Assembly: GCA_041750975.1 (NCBI GenBank)
Contig: JBGSYN010000278.1
Coordinates: 1 to 64,000, forward strand
From: JBGSYN01 sp041750975
GTDB lineage: Bacteria > Pseudomonadota > Alphaproteobacteria > Geminicoccales > Geminicoccaceae
Direction of reading: 5' to 3'
DNA length: 64,000 nucleotides
Positions 43,421-52,327 of this stretch are shown one piece after another (the first letter of the stretch is position 1; every line of letters begins with the position of its first letter). Both the position numbers and the translations under genes were made by a program. Below the pieces are notes generated by a model. The model saw nothing but the letters and a program-made list of their open reading frames with translations. It ran no database searches and was not told the DNA's origin.

Positions 43421-44829
43421 GCCGGAGGGTCGCGTCGCTTGCGCCATTGCGCCATGAATGTCTCGCCTTCGGGGCAGGGCATGCTGCGTGATGCAGTCCA
43501 GTTGCCCGCAAGGAGCAGTCGATCCGCCCGACCTCGGCCACGTGACGCAAGGCGCATCGAATAGCCTGCCACCCGATTGGCCAAGCGAAATAGCGGTGGC
43601 CGCACTGCCAGAAAACCCCACGCCGCCATAAGAGTGCGCGCCGTACGCGAATTATGGCGGCCTCGGTGCTGGACCTCCCGCAGTTTGCGCATGAGCCCCG
43701 GAAGAGGGATCTTGACGGGGCAGACCTCCTCGCATTTCCCACAAAATGTGGAAGCGTTCGGCAGCGTGTGCGCCGCCTGGATTCCGACGAAGTTGGGTGT
43801 CAGCACCGATCCCATCGGACCGACATAAACCCAGCCATAGGCGTGGCCTCCGGCCGCAAGATAGACCGGGCAATGGTTCATGCATGCCCCGCATCGAATG
43901 CAACGCAGCATTTCCCGGAACGGACCGGCGATCATGGTGCTCCGGCCATTATCCAGGAGCACGACATCGAGCTTGCCGGGGCCGTCGAGATCACCCTTGC
44001 GTTTGGGCCCGGTGATTGCCGTCGTATAAACGGAGAAAGCCTGTCCGGTCGCGGATCGTGCGAGGAGGCGCAGCAGAACGAACGCCTCGCGCATTGTCGG
44101 GACCACTTTTTCGATTCCGGTGAGCACGATATGGCGATTTGGCAGGCCCTGGGTAAGCTCTGCGTTGCCTTCGTTGGTGACCGTGATGATCGTGCCGGTC
44201 TCCGCCACCAGAAAATTCGCTCCGGTGATTCCGACATCGGCATTCAGATAATAGTCGCGAAGGATTTGCCGTGCCTCGCCGACAAGTTCCGCGCCCTCCT
44301 CCTTGCGCGGAAGACCATGATGTCTGGCAAATAGATCGGCGACCTCATCCTTCGTCATGTGGATCGCGGGGCCGACCAGATGGCTCGGTCTCTGCCCGGC
44401 GATCTGAATGATGTATTCGCCGAGATCGGTCTCGATCGTCTGGAAACCTTGGGCTTCGAGATATGCGTTGAGCCCGATTTCCTCAGCCACCATGCTTTTG
44501 CTTTTGGTGATCGATTTCGCTTTTTCGTCGTGGCATAGGCCGGCAATGATTTCGTTGGCCTCGGCGGCGTCGCGCGCCCAGTGTACGCGGCCTCCAGCCA
44601 ATTGAAGGTTGCGCTCGAATTCCTCGAGCAGAGTTCCGACGTTGGCGAGTGCATGATCGCGGATGCATCGGCCTTGCTCGCGCAACCCTTCGAAATCTGG
44701 AAATGCCAATGCGGCGCGGCTGCGGCTACCTGCCCATCCGGTCTTGATTCCACCGAGTGCCGTTTGAAGTTGTGGATTGCTCAGTGCGGCAATCGATTGT
44801 TGGCGAAACTCGAGTGATCTCGGATCCAA
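43417..44829 (-). CDS. lutB: Lactate utilisation protein B, iron-sulfur subunit
   Basis: 470 residues. The N-terminal LUD domain (YLNADVGITGANFLVAETGT and NEGNAELTQGLPNRHIVL) is followed by two [4Fe-4S] motifs, CIRCGACMNHCPVY (about 311-324) and CGKCEEVCPVKIPLPG (about 362-377). It moves electrons in oxidation of L-lactate to pyruvate. A Cys-poor C-terminal extension is typical. The start is six bases after the lutA stop; the stop overlaps lutC by four bases. Confidence 0.94.
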   Translation of the reverse strand: MDPRSLEFRQQSIAALSNPQLQTALGGIKTGWAGSRSRAALAFPDFEGLREQGRCIRDHALANVGTLLEEFERNLQLAGGRVHWARDAAEANEIIAGLCHDEKAKSITKSKSMVAEEIGLNAYLEAQGFQTIETDLGEYIIQIAGQRPSHLVGPAIHMTKDEVADLFARHHGLPRKEEGAELVGEARQILRDYYLNADVGITGANFLVAETGTIITVTNEGNAELTQGLPNRHIVLTGIEKVVPTMREAFVLLRLLARSATGQAFSVYTTAITGPKRKGDLDGPGKLDVVLLDNGRSTMIAGPFREMLRCIRCGACMNHCPVYLAAGGHAYGWVYVGPMGSVLTPNFVGIQAAHTLPNASTFCGKCEEVCPVKIPLPGLMRKLREVQHRGRHNSRTARTLMAAWGFLAVRPPLFRLANRVAGYSMRLASRGRGRADRLLLAGNWTASRSMPCPEGETFMAQWRKRRDPPA

Positions 44830-44835
44830 CGTATC

Positions 44836-45648
44836 TTAGTCCTTTTCGCCAATGGCTGGGCGCGTCGCCGGCTCGGCGAGAACTTCCACGACGTGTCGAA
44901 CCTTGATGGGAGATCCCTGGCGCTTGAGCCTGCCGGCGATGCTCAAGAGACAGCCAAGATCGCCAGCCAATATTGTCTCGGCTCCGGACCTCTCGATGTT
45001 GCCGATCTTGTTGTCGACCATCCGAGTCGAGATTTCTGGGTACTTAACGCAGAAGGTCCCGCCAAAGCCACAGCATTCCTCGCAATCCGCCATCTCGACG
45101 AGCTTGAGACCCGGGACCGACGCCATCAGCCGCCTGGGCTGTGCCTTGACGGTCAATTCGCGCAATCCGGCGCAGCTGTCATGATAGGTGACTCGGCCTC
45201 GAAAGCCGCTTTGAACTTCGTCAAATCCCATAACATCGACGAGAAAGCTAGTCAGTTCGTAGGACTTGGCCGCAAGCGATCGAGCTTGCTCTGCCATGAC
45301 CTCATCGTCCTCGAACAAATCCGGCAAGTGCTTACGAAACATTCCGGCGCAAGATCCGGATGGCAGCACGACGTAGTCATATTTCATGAATTCCGGAAGG
45401 AAACGCCGGACAATCGCCTCGGTTGTCTTCCGATCGCCTGAATTGAATGCCGGCTGACCGCAACAGGTCTGCACTTCCGGCACAGCGACGGCACAGCCTG
45501 CCCGCCCAAGCAAGGACAAAGCCGAAAACGCGACGGAGGGACGGTAGAGATCGACGAGACAGGTGACGAATAACGCGACGCTCGGACCGGACGACTTATC
45601 GTGTCTACCATCAAAGCCGTTGCTGTTCTGCGCCCCCATCCGGCCCAT
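44836..45648 (-). CDS. lutA: Lactate utilisation protein A, (Fe-S)-binding CCG-domain subunit
   Basis: 270 residues with two CCG domains: the first ends VQTCCGQPAFNSGD and the second CEECCGFGGTF. Conserved SGSCAGM and YHDSCAGLREL blocks precede them. These domains bind an iron-sulfur cluster in LutA/YkgE and in heterodisulfide reductase. It is the first gene of the lutABC set, 26 bases after timA. The first 22 residues (MGRMGAQNSNGFDGRHDKSS) are not conserved, so translation may start later. Confidence 0.93.
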   Translation of the reverse strand: MGRMGAQNSNGFDGRHDKSSGPSVALFVTCLVDLYRPSVAFSALSLLGRAGCAVAVPEVQTCCGQPAFNSGDRKTTEAIVRRFLPEFMKYDYVVLPSGSCAGMFRKHLPDLFEDDEVMAEQARSLAAKSYELTSFLVDVMGFDEVQSGFRGRVTYHDSCAGLRELTVKAQPRRLMASVPGLKLVEMADCEECCGFGGTFCVKYPEISTRMVDNKIGNIERSGAETILAGDLGCLLSIAGRLKRQGSPIKVRHVVEVLAEPATRPAIGEKD

Positions 45649-45674
45649 GGTTCAATATTTGAACTCTCTGCTAT

Positions 45675-46352
45675 TCAGGCAGTCTTCGTCTCGACAAGTT
45701 GCCAGTTGGGATCGCTGCTATGAGTGTCGCGCTCGAAAGTCCAGATATCCGTGACCAGATCGTTCCGCTCGGGATTGCCGTCGATGATCTCACCCTGACG
45801 GTTTTTCATGGTGATCACTTGCTCCGTGACGAAGCGAACGGCGATCCGAGCCCAATTCCCGACCAGCGAAGCCTCGACGACCTCTGCACTGTTCATCGAC
45901 ACGATTTCAGTATGAAGCACCTGCCCGTTGGCATCGCGCTCCCGGATCGCGTTGTCGAAGCCATTATAGACCTGATCGGATAACAAAGGACGGAGACTTT
46001 CCCGATCGCCCTTGGCGAAACATTCGAGGATCATTGCAAAAGCTGCCTTCGCTCCCTCTAGAAACTCGCCGACATTGAAGCCGCGATCTACACGGGCGAT
46101 CTGTTGGAGGCCCTCGCGAGCCGATGGATCGGCGATGCTGCTTGCCGACCCCATGCGAGCTTCGACATCGGCGTTGGCGTCCGGCATGCGAACGACATTA
46201 TCGCCGGTGCCGGTGTTAGCATGCTGGACGCGATTCGGCCGTCGTCTTTCTTGTCCCGTACGTCGTCCGAGTACGCTTCGCAGGCGCACGGCGATGAACG
46301 CCGCCACCATGGCGAAGAAGATGATATCCAAGTAGGCAAATCCATCGGACAT
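45675..46352 (-). CDS. Tim44-like membrane-associated adaptor (TimA family)
   Basis: 225 residues. An N-terminal membrane anchor (YLDIIFFAMVAAFIAVRLR) and a flexible, basic segment are followed by a Tim44-type C-terminal domain from about 85: FNVGEFLEGAKAAFAMILECFAKGD, LRPLLSDQVYNGF, AVRFVTEQVITMKNRQGE and VTDIWTFERD. Alphaproteobacterial homologs are ancestors of mitochondrial Tim44. The gene is divergent from secB, a protein-export gene, across a 307-base gap, and is followed by lutABC on its own strand. Confidence 0.88.
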   Translation of the reverse strand: MSDGFAYLDIIFFAMVAAFIAVRLRSVLGRRTGQERRRPNRVQHANTGTGDNVVRMPDANADVEARMGSASSIADPSAREGLQQIARVDRGFNVGEFLEGAKAAFAMILECFAKGDRESLRPLLSDQVYNGFDNAIRERDANGQVLHTEIVSMNSAEVVEASLVGNWARIAVRFVTEQVITMKNRQGEIIDGNPERNDLVTDIWTFERDTHSSDPNWQLVETKTA

Positions 46353-46659
46353 AGCTGAATTTCAGTTCAGAAACGGTTCTTACACTGGCTAAACTGCGCT
46401 CATCATCTGCAGTCCGCGGATGACAACATCACCATCATATGGTCTGCGGGTGAAAAAAACAAACACGGCGCCGCTGATCGTGCCCCGACCAACTGACTTC
46501 ATGCGCGCATAAGCGTACATTGGGTCGATCGGGAGGGACTAGTACTAGACGTCCGCCGTCGGTCTGATCTACTCCGACGACGAGTTAAACAAGTCGCGGG
46601 TGATTGCCATTGCGTCAGCACCTCCGGTTTTTCCTACGCAGAACACATGGAGAGCGAGA
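46353..46659. other. Intergenic region between timA and secB
   Basis: About 307 bases without a gene. It should contain the divergent promoters of timA and secB. Two perfect ten-base palindromes, ATGCGCGCAT (46501-46510) and CTAGTACTAG (46539-46548), lie 38 bases apart on the secB side. No convincing -35/-10 pair, RNA or small gene was recognised; a weak open frame at 46600-46659 continues into secB but lacks a ribosome site at its first codon. Confidence 0.4.
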
Positions 46660-47166
46660 ATGTCAGAGACCACGAACACTGGCGCCAACAATGGCCAGCC
46701 TGATACGGCGCAACAGCCTCCGCGTCTTTCTATCGTTACCCAATACATCAAAGACCTTTCCTTCGAGAATCCCGGAGCACCTCGAGGCCAACAACAGCCT
46801 CAGGGTCGGCCGCAGATCCAGGTTCGCGTCGAAGTACGGACCCAGGGGGCACAAGATCAGCACCACGAAGTCCTGCTCGATCTCAATGTCGAGGCCAAAT
46901 CGGGCGAAGATACGGTCTTTCTGCTTGAACTCAGCTATGGCGGATTGTTTTCCCTGGCCAACATTCCGAATGAAAGCTTGCAACCCCTTCTGCTGATCGA
47001 ATGTCCTCGCCTACTCTTTCCATTCGCAAGACGGGTCGTCGCGGACGTTACCCGCGATGGCGGCTTCCCGCCGCTGATGATCGATCCGATCGATTTCGTC
47101 TCGTTGTACCGGCGTCGTGTGCAGCAGGCACGGGAGCAGGCTGAGACTCCTCAATCGACCGCCTAG
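46660..47166 (+). CDS. secB: Protein-export chaperone SecB
   Basis: 168 residues from ATG 46660, preceded by GGAG; the in-frame ATG at 46600 adds a tail unlike the family. RLSIVTQYIKDLSFENPGAP, then LELSYGGLFSLANIP, ECPRLLFPFARRVVADVTRDGGFPPLMIDPIDFVSLYRRR, span the whole fold. It keeps preproteins unfolded and delivers them to SecA. It stands convergent with the LOG-family gene, 11 bases away. Confidence 0.96.
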   Translation: MSETTNTGANNGQPDTAQQPPRLSIVTQYIKDLSFENPGAPRGQQQPQGRPQIQVRVEVRTQGAQDQHHEVLLDLNVEAKSGEDTVFLLELSYGGLFSLANIPNESLQPLLLIECPRLLFPFARRVVADVTRDGGFPPLMIDPIDFVSLYRRRVQQAREQAETPQSTA

Positions 47167-47177
47167 GTTTCGCTAGC

Positions 47178-47801
47178 CTATCCTTCAGCCTCCACCAGGC
47201 CGAGACGGAGCTCCGACATAGCGCTTTCGACGGTGTCGACCACGATCAAGAGCTGATCGAACGAAGGTCGCGCAAAACCCGTGTCGAACATCATCGAAAA
47301 CAGCTCTATGCAGGGTGACCAGAATCCATCGAGATTGATGATGATAATTGGCTTGGCGTGGTAACCGAGCTGCTTGAGCGTTATGACCTCGAGCAGCTCG
47401 TCAAGCGTCCCATAGCCGCCGGGTAGAACGACGAACGCGTCTGACATGGCAATCATTCGGCTTTTCCGCTCGAACATCGTCTCGGTCACAATAAGTTCCG
47501 TGACTTCGCGTTTGCCGGCTTCCCGAGCCAACAGCTCTTTGGGTATCACGCCGATAACCTTGCCGTCGACACCGAGAGCGGCGTCGGCGACCGCCTGCAT
47601 GAGACCGATATTGCCGCCGCCATAAACGACGGTCCAGCCGTCCTCGGCGCATTGCCGACCAAGATCTTGTGCTGCGTCACTGAAGATCGATGCCGAACCA
47701 CTGCGCGAACCGCAGAAAATGCAGATACTCGCAGCCGCTACCGATGGATTATTGGCCTGAGTCGGCTCCGCTCGATGGTCGGTTCCAGAACCGTCCGTCA
47801 A
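47178..47801 (-). CDS. LOG family protein (nucleotide 5'-monophosphate phosphoribohydrolase)
   Basis: 207 residues, about 190 being the TIGR00730 domain. ICIFCGSRSGS, VVYGGGNIGLMQAVADAAL, ETMFERKSRMIAMSDAFVVLPGGYGTLDELLEVIT contain the GGGxxGLMG-like nucleotide loop and the catalytic PGGxGTxxE motif. Such enzymes cleave cytokinin riboside or other nucleoside 5'-monophosphates to base and ribose 5-phosphate. Its start overlaps the ilvE stop by four bases (TTGA/ATGA type), so both come from one message. Confidence 0.9.
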   Translation of the reverse strand: MTDGSGTDHRAEPTQANNPSVAAASICIFCGSRSGSASIFSDAAQDLGRQCAEDGWTVVYGGGNIGLMQAVADAALGVDGKVIGVIPKELLAREAGKREVTELIVTETMFERKSRMIAMSDAFVVLPGGYGTLDELLEVITLKQLGYHAKPIIIINLDGFWSPCIELFSMMFDTGFARPSFDQLLIVVDTVESAMSELRLGLVEAEG

Positions 47802-48685
47802 GGTTGGGACGCAGGCTCTAAATGGCGAACCGATCGCGTCAGATTGTGGAAATCCTCGGAGAGCTGGCGCGTAATCGGTCCCTGCTGAAATCTCAAATCA
47901 TCGACCGCACGAACGGGCGTGATTTCAGCGGCAGTGCCGGTGACGAACATTTCCTGTGCATCATGCAACTCTTCAGGCTTGATATGGCGCTCGATGACAG
48001 GAATGCCGCGCGCCTCTGCCAGAGCTATCGCAGCTCGCCGGGTTATTCCGTCCAGGAAGCAGTCCGGGGTGGGGGTATGAAGTTCGCCATTAATGACCAG
48101 GAACAAGTTGGCACCTGTCGTCTCGGCAAGGTATCCGCGGTAGTCGAGCATCAATGCATCGCCGAAGCCTTTGGCTTCGGCATCATGTTTGCAAATCGTG
48201 CAAATCATATAGAGACCCGCAGCTTTGCTCTTGACCGGCGCTGTATTGGGCGCCGGTCGGTCGTAGCGCGCACGGGTCAGACTTAAATCGCGGTAATAGG
48301 CCCCCCACTCCCAAACGGCGATGGCGACATTGATCTTGGACGCTTGCGCTGAGACGCCCATCTGCTCGCTGCCTCGCCACGCTATCGGCCGCACATAACA
48401 GTCGGATAGGCCATTCTTGGCGATGATCTGCCGCGTGGCCTGATCGAGTTCATCGGCTGAATAGGGGACCTCGAATCCCAGGATACGACCGCTCTCGACC
48501 AATCGCGCACTATGCTCATGGAGGCAAAAAACCACGCCCCCATAGGCTCGCTCTCCCTCGAAGACCGTGCTTGCGTAATGCAATCCATGCGTGAGAACAT
48601 GTACCTTCGCGTCACGCCAGCGTATGAATTCTCCATTAAACCAAATGTAGCCATCGCGTGCGTCGAACGGGATCAACTCCCCCAT
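47798..48685 (-). CDS. ilvE: Branched-chain-amino-acid aminotransferase
   Basis: 295 residues, class IV PLP fold. YIWFNGEFIRWRDAKVHVLTHGLHYASTVFEG opens the chain; the PLP lysine is K154 in VKSKAAGLYM; ALMLDYRGYLAETTGANLFLV is the class signature region; FVTGTAAEITPV binds the cofactor phosphate. It interconverts Ile, Leu and Val with their 2-oxo acids. It is divergent from the MarR gene (106 bases) and coupled to the LOG gene downstream. Confidence 0.95.
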   Translation of the reverse strand: MGELIPFDARDGYIWFNGEFIRWRDAKVHVLTHGLHYASTVFEGERAYGGVVFCLHEHSARLVESGRILGFEVPYSADELDQATRQIIAKNGLSDCYVRPIAWRGSEQMGVSAQASKINVAIAVWEWGAYYRDLSLTRARYDRPAPNTAPVKSKAAGLYMICTICKHDAEAKGFGDALMLDYRGYLAETTGANLFLVINGELHTPTPDCFLDGITRRAAIALAEARGIPVIERHIKPEELHDAQEMFVTGTAAEITPVRAVDDLRFQQGPITRQLSEDFHNLTRSVRHLEPASQP

Positions 48686-48791
48686 GATATCTTGCCCAAT
48701 TCGCTTCTATTCAGCCACCTACAAAAAGGCCTCGTTGGCTAGCATTGAGCCATGAGAGTGTCAACGCAGCGCGGTAGACGCTGCTGAGCGC

Positions 48792-49247
48792 ATGCACGGA
48801 CCCAATCCGCTATTCTTGAGAGAGGAAGAACTCGAGCGAATGCTGGAGCTTGTCTTCCATTCGTACCAGCGCCTGTTCGTTGGCCACCAGGCGGCGCTTG
48901 AAGAAAACGCTCTGGATGATCTCGATTTCCGCATTCTATATATGGTTCACCGGGGACTCGGTCGGAGTATTGCCGGTCTTGCTCGGGAGCTTGGGAGTAG
49001 CAAGCAGACGATCTCGCGTCACGCCCGCCGGCTGATCGAGAGCGATCTGTTGGTTGAGACGACGTCGAAACAAGATCGCCGCAGCAAATCCCTCACCGTA
49101 TCCGGTCAGGCTGCAACCATCCTCAAGCGCATTTCTGAAAATCAGAAGCGTTACCTTCGATCCGCGTTGAAACGAACTGGCAGCTCTGCCGTGGAAGGCT
49201 TTGACGACGTTCTAAGTCAGTTGTGCGCCGGCTCTACGCCCACGTGA
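48792..49247 (+). CDS. MarR family regulator (PetP-like context)
   Basis: 151 residues with a winged helix: LDDLDFRILYMVHRGLGRSIAGLARELGSSKQTISRHARRLIESDLL, the wing around TTSKQDRRSKSLTVSGQ, and flanking dimerisation helices. It precedes an OmpR-type response regulator by 14 bases. The pair resembles petP-petR of Rhodobacter capsulatus, in which PetP is a MarR-like partner of the PetR regulator; the equivalence is inferred from order and family only. Confidence 0.88.
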   Translation: MHGPNPLFLREEELERMLELVFHSYQRLFVGHQAALEENALDDLDFRILYMVHRGLGRSIAGLARELGSSKQTISRHARRLIESDLLVETTSKQDRRSKSLTVSGQAATILKRISENQKRYLRSALKRTGSSAVEGFDDVLSQLCAGSTPT

Positions 49248-49261
49248 TGAGGTAGTCCTGC

Positions 49262-49942
49262 GTGTCGGATCCGGTGCATGTTCTTGTTGTCGATGACGAT
49301 TCGCGACTCCGCGGTCTGTTGAATCGTTTCCTCTCACAGCATGACTATCTTGTGAGCGAGGCAAGCGACGCTGCTGAAGCCGCGAGGCGAATCGCCAATT
49401 TCAGTTTCGACCTGATCATCCTGGATATCATGATGCCCGGCATCGACGGCATGGAGTTTACCCGCCAGCTTCGTGCCAAGAGTGATATTCCGGTGCTCCT
49501 GCTGACCGCACGCGGGGAAGCCACCGACCGCATACTCGGTCTCGAGGCTGGCGCCGACGACTATCTCGTCAAGCCATTCGAACCTCGCGAGCTGATCCTG
49601 CGGGTGGCCACAATCCTGCGGCGCACCAAGGTTCCGGCAAGCCACCAGGAAGTTCGTTTTGGTCCCTTCAGTTTTGATCCTGAACAAGGCGTTCTGCAGC
49701 GTGACGATCAGGCAATCCACCTGACGACCGCGGAAATGGCGCTCATGCGTGCGCTCGCTGCGCAGCCCAGTGCCCCGATCAGCCGTTTCGAATTGGGTGA
49801 AAAATGCCAGATTGCTGGATCCGATCGGGCGATCGACGTGCAGATGGCAAGGTTGCGGCGAAAAATCGAAGATGATCCAAGGCGTCCCCGCTATCTCTTG
49901 ACGATGCGAGGTGCTGGCTACGTGTTGCGAGCGACACGATAA
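49262..49942 (+). CDS. OmpR-type response regulator (PetR-like)
   Basis: 226 residues from GTG 49262. The receiver domain has the acidic pocket VVDDDSR (9-15), phosphoacceptor D55 in LIILDIMMPGIDG, and K104 in YLVKPFEPREL. The C-terminal winged-helix domain runs from about 130 (VRFGPFSFDPEQGVL) to the end, with DRAIDVQMARLRRKIEDD. It should bind DNA after phosphorylation by the histidine kinase encoded two bases downstream. It is similar in type and place to R. capsulatus PetR. Confidence 0.92.
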   Translation: MSDPVHVLVVDDDSRLRGLLNRFLSQHDYLVSEASDAAEAARRIANFSFDLIILDIMMPGIDGMEFTRQLRAKSDIPVLLLTARGEATDRILGLEAGADDYLVKPFEPRELILRVATILRRTKVPASHQEVRFGPFSFDPEQGVLQRDDQAIHLTTAEMALMRALAAQPSAPISRFELGEKCQIAGSDRAIDVQMARLRRKIEDDPRRPRYLLTMRGAGYVLRATR

Positions 49943-49944
49943 GC

Positions 49945-51300
49945 ATGATTCGCGCGGTCCGAAAAACGCTGAAGCGGGCGTTGGTTCCGCGGTCGCTATT
50001 CGGAAGGTCTTTGTTGATCGTCGTGTTGCCGACAATTATCCTGCAGATCGTCATCACCACGATTTTCTACAACCGCCACTGGGACGTCATCACGCGCTGG
50101 CTGGCGCGAGGAGTGGCCGGCGAAATCGCGATGATCGTCGACCTGATGGAGGAAGCGACAACGGCCGAGGCCCGGCAGCATCTGCTCGAACTGGCTCGGA
50201 AGAACAACAATCTCGCGATCTCTTACGAACCGGGAGGGATGCTTGCCGAGGCTGTGGTCCGCGCCGACATCGACACCGAACCCAGGGGACATATCGATGC
50301 CAAGATTGTCCAGGGGTTTGAGGATCAGCTCGATATTCCTTTCGCCATTGATTTGCGATCGGAGCAGCCGGGGCGTGTTGTCGCCTATGTTCAGCTCGAC
50401 GGCGGATTGCTGCGGGTCTTGGCGGAACGTCATCGGGTGACCAGTACCACGACCGGTTTTCTTCTGGTCTGGATGGTCGGATCGTCGGCGGTTCTATTGG
50501 TCGTCGCAGTCTATATCTTACGCCGCCAGGTGCGGCCGATCAGAAGTCTCGCGAGAGCGGTGGAAGGATTCGGCAAAGGCCATGATGTCGGCGACTTCCG
50601 ACCTGGTGGTGCGATGGAGATCCGCCAGGCGGCGCGCGCCTTCAACCTCATGCGCCATCGCATCCTCCGTCATTTGAGCCAGCGAACAGAGATGCTGGCT
50701 GCGGTAAGTCATGATCTGAGGACGCCGTTGACGCGGATGAAACTCGAGCTCGAAATGATGGATCGGCAGGCAGACAGTCATCTCGCCGATCTGGCATCCG
50801 ACGTGGACGAGATGCGGGAATTGGTTGAGGCCTATCTAAACTTTGCCCGGGACGAGAGTCAGGAAATGGTCGAGCCGACGGCGATTGGCCCGATTTTCGA
50901 GCAGATGCGAGAGCGCGCCGTTCGTTCAGGGGCCTGCCTCGAAGTCAACATGCCCCGAAGCATCTCCGTGCCGCTAAGGCCCATAGCTTTTCGACGCTGC
51001 ATCGCCAATTTGGTCGATAATGCCTGCCGATACGGGTCGAAGATCATGATTTCCGGGCTGGATTTTAAGGACCATGTGGAAATCTTCGTCGAGGACAACG
51101 GCCCTGGAATTCCCCCGGCCCAGCGTGAGCGTGCTTTCCAGCCGTTCATCAGGCTGGATACCCAGCAAGCTCGACGCAGTGGCGGCACAGGGCTGGGTTT
51201 GACGATCGCACGGGACATTGTCTTGTCGCATGGCGGCGAGCTCAGATTGGACCATTCCCCAATGGGCGGCCTGATGGCGGCAATTCGCATCCCCTATTGA
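49945..51300 (+). CDS. EnvZ-like sensor histidine kinase
   Basis: 451 residues. Two membrane segments (LIVVLPTIILQIVITTIF near 30 and TTGFLLVWMVGSSAVLLVVAVYIL near 175) flank a periplasmic sensor. A HAMP domain follows (RRQVRPIRSLARAVEGFGKG), then the phosphoacceptor H256 in AAVSHDLRTPLTRMKLELEM, and the ATP-binding domain with the N box DNACRYGS, G1 box EDNGPGIP and G2 box GGTGLGLTIA. It would phosphorylate the response regulator directly upstream. The signal is unknown. Confidence 0.93.
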   Translation: MIRAVRKTLKRALVPRSLFGRSLLIVVLPTIILQIVITTIFYNRHWDVITRWLARGVAGEIAMIVDLMEEATTAEARQHLLELARKNNNLAISYEPGGMLAEAVVRADIDTEPRGHIDAKIVQGFEDQLDIPFAIDLRSEQPGRVVAYVQLDGGLLRVLAERHRVTSTTTGFLLVWMVGSSAVLLVVAVYILRRQVRPIRSLARAVEGFGKGHDVGDFRPGGAMEIRQAARAFNLMRHRILRHLSQRTEMLAAVSHDLRTPLTRMKLELEMMDRQADSHLADLASDVDEMRELVEAYLNFARDESQEMVEPTAIGPIFEQMRERAVRSGACLEVNMPRSISVPLRPIAFRRCIANLVDNACRYGSKIMISGLDFKDHVEIFVEDNGPGIPPAQRERAFQPFIRLDTQQARRSGGTGLGLTIARDIVLSHGGELRLDHSPMGGLMAAIRIPY

Positions 51301-51354
51301 CATGGAAACCCGCAGAAGTGGCCGCGCAGATCGGACTTGCGGCGCATCAGGAGT

Positions 51355-51603
51355 TCAATGGGCGTCTTGCGGCTCGAAGTCGTGCTGACGTGTCACCACG
51401 AAAGCCAGATCCCGGGTCGGTGCGATCGCCAGGGTTCGCCCGTCCGAGCCGCAAACGACGTAGTAAGTGACCCCCTCATCGTCGATCGGCTTGACATAGG
51501 CGATATTGCCGCTGGACCACTGGTCCAAAATCTTCGACTGCTCGCTCAAGTCCGGACAATCCATTCCGCAGTCGCCCTCTTTCAGTTTGGTCCAAGCAGG
51601 CAT
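51355..51603 (-). CDS. DUF1150 family protein
   Basis: 82 residues; ATG 51564, with GAGG upstream, is an alternative start giving 69 residues. NIAYVKPIDDEGVTYYVVCGSDGRTLAIAPTRDLAFVVTRQHDFEP is the DUF1150 domain, a short alphaproteobacterial family of unknown function often encoded beside small heat-shock proteins. Here no hsp20 gene adjoins it; the window's hsp20 is 9 kb away. It is divergent from maf across an 86-base gap. Confidence 0.75.
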   Translation of the reverse strand: MPAWTKLKEGDCGMDCPDLSEQSKILDQWSSGNIAYVKPIDDEGVTYYVVCGSDGRTLAIAPTRDLAFVVTRQHDFEPQDAH

Positions 51604-51689
51604 TGCTGAAAGACATTATGGGCACCTATGGATTTCGGTTTGGTTAATGAAGCAGCCGGGCTTTTGTTGCATGCACCTCAAGCAAGGAA

Positions 51690-52316
51690 TTGAAGACATT
51701 GCCCATCCAGAACGCTGAACCTGCCCTGGTCCTGGGCTCGACCAGCCCGACGCGGGCCCGTTTGCTGCGTGGCGCCGGGCTGGAATTTTCGGTGAGCGAA
51801 CCTCTGGTCGATGAACAGGCGGTACGCCAATCGCTTTGGGCCGCAAGCGTGCCAACCATCGATGCGGCCATCGCGTTGGCCGATATCAAGGCGCGCAGCG
51901 TCTCGAGCAGTCAAAGTAGCGAAGCGCTGACACTGGCCGCCGATCAACTCCTGGAGTTCGACGGCCAATGGCTGGAAAAGCCGTCCGACAAGGAAAAGTG
52001 CCGTGAGCAGCTGAGGCGTTTGCGAGGTCGGCAGCATCGATTGCTATCGGGCGTTGTGGCCTATCGCGGTGGTTCCCGGTGCTGGCAATATTGCGGCGAG
52101 GTGGACCTCCAGATGCGTGAGTTTTCCGAGGATTTCCTCGAAACCTATCTTGAGACTGTCGATGACAGCACCTTCAACTCGGTCGGCGGCTACCAGTTGG
52201 AGGGCCTTGGCAGCCAATTGATGGCCTCGGTTAAGGGCGACTATTTTACCGTCCTCGGATTGCCCTTGCTCGCGGTCCTGCAGTTTCTCCGTGATCATCG
52301 GGTAATCGGCTCGTAG
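51690..52316 (+). CDS. maf: Maf family nucleotide pyrophosphatase
   Basis: 208 residues from TTG 51690, with AAGGA just upstream; no ATG or GTG lies near the conserved start. LVLGSTSPTRARLLRGAGLEF is the signature SxSPRRxxLL-type motif, and LAADQLLEFDGQWLEKP carries the catalytic aspartate. SVGGYQLEGLGSQL and IMGLP-like VLGLPLLAV end the fold. Maf proteins hydrolyse non-canonical or certain canonical NTPs to NMP. The gene is followed by coaE and dnaQ in close order, an arrangement usual for alphaproteobacteria. Confidence 0.88.
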   Translation: MKTLPIQNAEPALVLGSTSPTRARLLRGAGLEFSVSEPLVDEQAVRQSLWAASVPTIDAAIALADIKARSVSSSQSSEALTLAADQLLEFDGQWLEKPSDKEKCREQLRRLRGRQHRLLSGVVAYRGGSRCWQYCGEVDLQMREFSEDFLETYLETVDDSTFNSVGGYQLEGLGSQLMASVKGDYFTVLGLPLLAVLQFLRDHRVIGS

Positions 52317-52327
52317 TCGAGGTCGAT

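Noticed and set aside
43654..44334. 226-codon frame opposite lutB
   Set aside because: Antisense to a gene with intact iron-sulfur motifs; no family resemblance.
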